From positions 4,874,001-4,938,000 of the forward strand of contig JBBDHG010000014.1 in the NCBI GenBank assembly GCA_037951165.1: a stretch of 64,000 nucleotides of DNA, in the 5' to 3' direction. This document shows positions 9,379 through 64,000 of the stretch, piece by piece. The translations under genes and the position numbers were made by a program. Within the stretch, counting starts at the first letter, position 1, and each line of letters opens with the position of its first letter. The stretch comes from Lophius americanus. Lineage: Eukaryota; Chordata; Actinopteri; Lophiiformes; Lophiidae. The notes under the pieces were generated by a model. The model was not told the origin of the DNA and searched no databases. It was given only the letters and a program-made list of their open reading frames with translations.

Positions 9379-10720
9379 CAGAAATGTAATACAGTAGACA
9401 AAATATTCAAGTAAAGTACAAGTACAGTTGTTGAGTAGATGTAGTTACTATAAACCACTTGAATCTCGGACAAACCAACCAAATTTATTTGATTATCCTC
9501 TCTATTTGTGTTTGCGCCAACAATTTCAAAGGTGAAGTCAACTACTGTCCAAAATAAAAAAACAACAATACGAAAGACATACTTTGTGCATCAGTTAAAA
9601 ACTGTTATTCCACGGTTAACGTTTTCCATACAGATTTACAGGTTCTTGAAAATAGCATAAGTTGTTGTAGCATTGGTCCATGTGTTCAACCAATCAACAA
9701 ACAGCAATTGATGTGGATGTGCATTGCTCAAAGTTCTTCTTGGGCTGGAAAGATACCTACTTAAAAGTAGGATCCTAAGATGTTCCTTAAAACTGATTTG
9801 TAAGAACAACAGTCATTCTTACTTCTTACACTGTGGACACAAAATAAATTGGTTTTGTTAGAATATTAAGTTGTTGTTGAACTTTGTTATGTTATTCAAA
9901 CTGAAAGTGGGTTCCTTCAAAAATGTATATAATGTAGACATTGCACCGTGTTCTAATCATCATCTGACAGCACTGTCCGCCATTGTCATTTACCACTAAA
10001 AATGCTGTAGACCACAAAGTGACTTAGCCAATTGAAAATTCTATTAGAGGAAAGAACCTGCACAAAATATCAAAAGATGAATAATCTTTAGCCGCCTTTT
10101 CTGTCAGTTTCTCAACTACTCCGCGAGGAAGCTCCCAAACTTACTTAGTAGTGGTGATTTTGACATAAATGTTAATGGTCATGGCAGAGGGTGCACATAC
10201 ATTAGTCGTGGTTTACTAACCCAGCAGACCAATCTAAAATTATGTAAACAATAGACGACAAAAGTTAAGCATTAACCATGCAAAAATAATCATCATCAGC
10301 ATGACAGCAATGGGTAATGTCAGTGTCCCTGGACACGGCAAACCCCACTTTCTGTTCAGAGCTACTGTTGCCAAAGAGCTGAGGATCTCCAAAATGGCCA
10401 CTGGAATTTGTCTTTCTACATTTCAGTCTTCATCAATCTCTGACAATGATAATACTGTTCATCGAAGACAATGAAAGCCATGGGAGATGCTCTCCTTTAA
10501 TTCATCCCACTAAATTGTTAACCTCCACACCAACCTTATAAACATATCACCTGAACCTGGCCCAATGGCTTGGACCACTGACTCTGTAGTGCTTGCACCG
10601 TTTAATGTGTAATGTAAAATGTGTGTCTCTAGATTTTCTTATGAGGAGAGTTCATGTAAGTCAATATCTGGAAGCTACGGCCCACTAGTTAAGGTCTGTA
10701 CTTAACATTCAAACAGCCAC

Positions 10721-62451
<51,731 letters not shown>

Positions 62452-62649
62452 CTACAAAAGGTATATGTTGGAGAAGAGAAAGAAACGTTTAGTAATCCGA
62501 TTTCAAATCAAAGAACGTGACTTTCTTTGCAATATCTGGACAGCATTTATAACTTAAGTTTGAAACAACAAGACAAACAATTTTTTATATGCAGAAAAGT
62601 TTTTGTTTTGCATTAAAAAAAAGCCCATATCAGAAACAAAAATAGCAGT

Positions 62650-63450
62650 TTAGAATGTGGGCGAGAATCAGAACAGGTTTGGGAGGCAAAGGCCCCAAAC
62701 AGGCAGAGAGAATTTTTTAATGGGGCACCGGAGTTTGAGTAATAAGCACATACGTGCTACCTGCCAGCATATGCTTCGTTGTGTTCCTCTACTGTCAATA
62801 GCTGTTCCCAGTGTCATTCTTTGGTTGCCCCAGACTGAGGGTCTGAGGACCAAGGGTCCACTAGCAAACTGCTCTGGGATCAGCTGCACAATCATTAGCT
62901 GTGCCAAATGGAGCTTCCCATACTGTTTTTCTCCTACTGTGTGATGACGGAGGGGTGGTTATGGAGCCCATTCTGGCACCTGGAAAACGCTTTAACCGAT
63001 TCAAAAACATCGGATGTATAAGCACCAAAGAAGTTGTGACACCTTGTCGGGAGTAGTGGGACCTGGGCACCCTTATAGAGCCATACCTGGGAGCGTAGCT
63101 CGTCGGCGAGCGTCTGGGCCAATTACATATGCCAGACACAGGGCCTCTAAGTTGGAGTTTTCGCAAAAGAACGAGGGTGTCCATTTCATGCATCTGGGGG
63201 TTATAGGAGGGAAGGCAATGACGGTTACCTGTGCCTTTGTATCGAAAAACAGTTCAGAGTATCCAGGCTTCTTGGAGTCTATGGATGGTGTCGTAGGGCT
63301 TTATCCGGGGACTCTAAAGTTCCCCTGGACAACTTGAACGCTCCTGTTGGCAACGATTGAGAAACCTGGTGGGCCGGGATTGGGAGGAACAATCTGCCCG
63401 ATCTGAATCCGGATGGTGCTTTGTTGTTTGTCTTCTGTGCTAGTCGTACA
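62650..63450 (+). mobile_element. LINE C, 5' and endonuclease part, degenerate
   Basis: Plus-strand 'ARHRASKLEFSQKN' and 'GGKAMTVTCAF', then 'SSEYPGFLESMDGVV' (63130-63290) and, in another frame, 'NNLPDLNPDGALLFVFCAS' (63390-63445). These match the C-terminal half of an AP-type endonuclease of a widespread fish LINE. The 5' boundary is uncertain. A MITE follows at 63451. Confidence 0.55.
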
Positions 63451-63580
63451 TGGTAAATGGACTATACGTATACAGCTATTTTAAAGTGAACAGACTGTTC
63501 AAGCTGACTCATGTTGTAAAATGTGCTTTGAGTGGTTGAGCAGACTAGAAAAGCCCTATATAAGTAAAGTCCATTTACCA
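63451..63580. mobile_element. 130-bp MITE with perfect 12-bp terminal inverted repeats
   Basis: TGGTAAATGGAC (63451-63462) and GTCCATTTACCA (63569-63580) are exact inverted repeats. The interior includes GTTGAGCAGACTAGAAAAG. It interrupts or borders the LINE C relic. Relative at 18560-18745. Confidence 0.7.
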
Positions 63581-64000
63581 TTAATCTCTGCTGTGCAGAT
63601 CATGTTATTATTTTGGCTTCATAGTCCATGACCTTCAGCATGCACTGGAGAAGTCTACAGCTGTGTTTGAAGTGGCTGGTATGAGAGATAACACCTCCAA
63701 ATCTGAGTCCTTGATACTCTGCCAGAACTGTACCCTTCAAGTTGGAGGTGACTTGCTGTATCAAGCAAAGGAGTTTAAGTTTCTTTCTGTCTTGGCCTCT
63801 GAGTGATGGAAAAATGGACCATGAGATGGGTCGTAAGGCAAAGCTCTCAATTTTACTGGGCCATCTACGTTCCAGCCCTAACCTATGGTCATGACCTCTG
63901 GGTGGAGATCGAAAGAACAAGGTCAAGGATACAAGTTGAAATGATCTTCCGTTGTAGGATGACTGGGCTCAGGCTTAAAGATGAGGAGGAGCTTGGATCT
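63581..64000 (+). mobile_element. LINE C, RT tail, running off the window
   Basis: Plus-strand reading: 'ADHVIILAS' (an ADD-like box near 63595-63620), 'EVAGMRDNTSKSESLIL' near 63670-63720, then 'YVPALTYGHDLWVEIERTRS' near 63868-63925 and 'RMTGLRLKDEEELGS' up to the window end. Frameshifts are present. About 1.5 kb of the element expected between the endonuclease and this tail is missing. Confidence 0.65.

Larger units (their letters stand above)
9063..10720 (-). other. Region immediately downstream of the cemip stop; probable 3' UTR
   Basis: This follows the cemip stop codon on the minus strand and contains no other recognisable gene or element. It probably includes the cemip 3' UTR. Possible poly(A) hexamers on the minus strand are ATTAAA at 10601-10606 and AATAAA at 9373-9378; the sequence alone does not show which is used. 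It also contains the hairpin at 9292-9328. Confidence 0.4.

Noticed and set aside
62861..63193. Minus-strand 110-codon frame near the LINE C endonuclease
   Set aside because: The plus strand carries recognisable endonuclease similarity; the minus frame shows no family features.

Overview
This is a 64 kb stretch of AT-rich vertebrate DNA, almost certainly from a teleost fish. The window holds one real host gene, spread over small GT-AG exons with long introns. It also holds a fish-type mixture of non-LTR elements (L2-like, Rex1-like, RTE-like, R2-like and L1-like LINEs, plus a Penelope-like element), tRNA-derived SINEs and DNA transposons (Tc1, hAT, piggyBac, MITEs). There is no prokaryotic signal.

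Host gene. Fifteen consecutive coding exons on the minus strand (62451 down to 10721) encode the C-terminal 693 residues of cemip (KIAA1199/HYBID, a secreted or ER-associated hyaluronan-binding and hyaluronan-depolymerising protein). Every junction is GT-AG, every codon phase agrees across introns, and no exon has a stop. The 5' half (signal peptide, G8 domain, first GG domain) lies beyond position 64000. The visible part covers the later parallel beta-helix region and the C-terminal GG (ILEI-type) domain, and ends in a natural stop at 10721-10723.

Layout. 1-10720 lies downstream of cemip: a Rex1-like LINE scrap, a GC-rich LTR element with a proline-rich tandem-repeat ORF (1905-3939), several 3' ends of one L2-like LINE family (here called LINE A), a 633-bp MITE and an R2-like LINE relic. 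10849-18944 is the last intron, with a piggyBac relic, a long (CA)n and L1 relics. 19046-28514 contains small introns with an L2-like relic and a decayed LTR-retrotransposon protease region. 28727-43060 is a 14.3-kb intron holding an L1-like relic and a three-layer nest: LINE B is interrupted by LINE A, which is interrupted by a hAT element, with target-site duplications visible at both inner levels. It also holds a Tc1 relic. 43768-56033 contains Penelope-like and SINE pieces, a 65-bp minisatellite, a Tc1 element, two perfect hairpins, a 107-bp-arm inverted repeat and an RTE LINE. 56166-64000 contains a second LINE A copy with its RT core deleted, a Rex1-like LINE, and another LINE interrupted by a 130-bp MITE.

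How it fits together. Only cemip looks constrained. The transposable elements are all in introns or downstream, on both strands, and are mostly broken. The exception is the hAT transposase, which is a single reading frame apart from one TGA. TE names rest on recognising translated family motifs by eye, not on searches.
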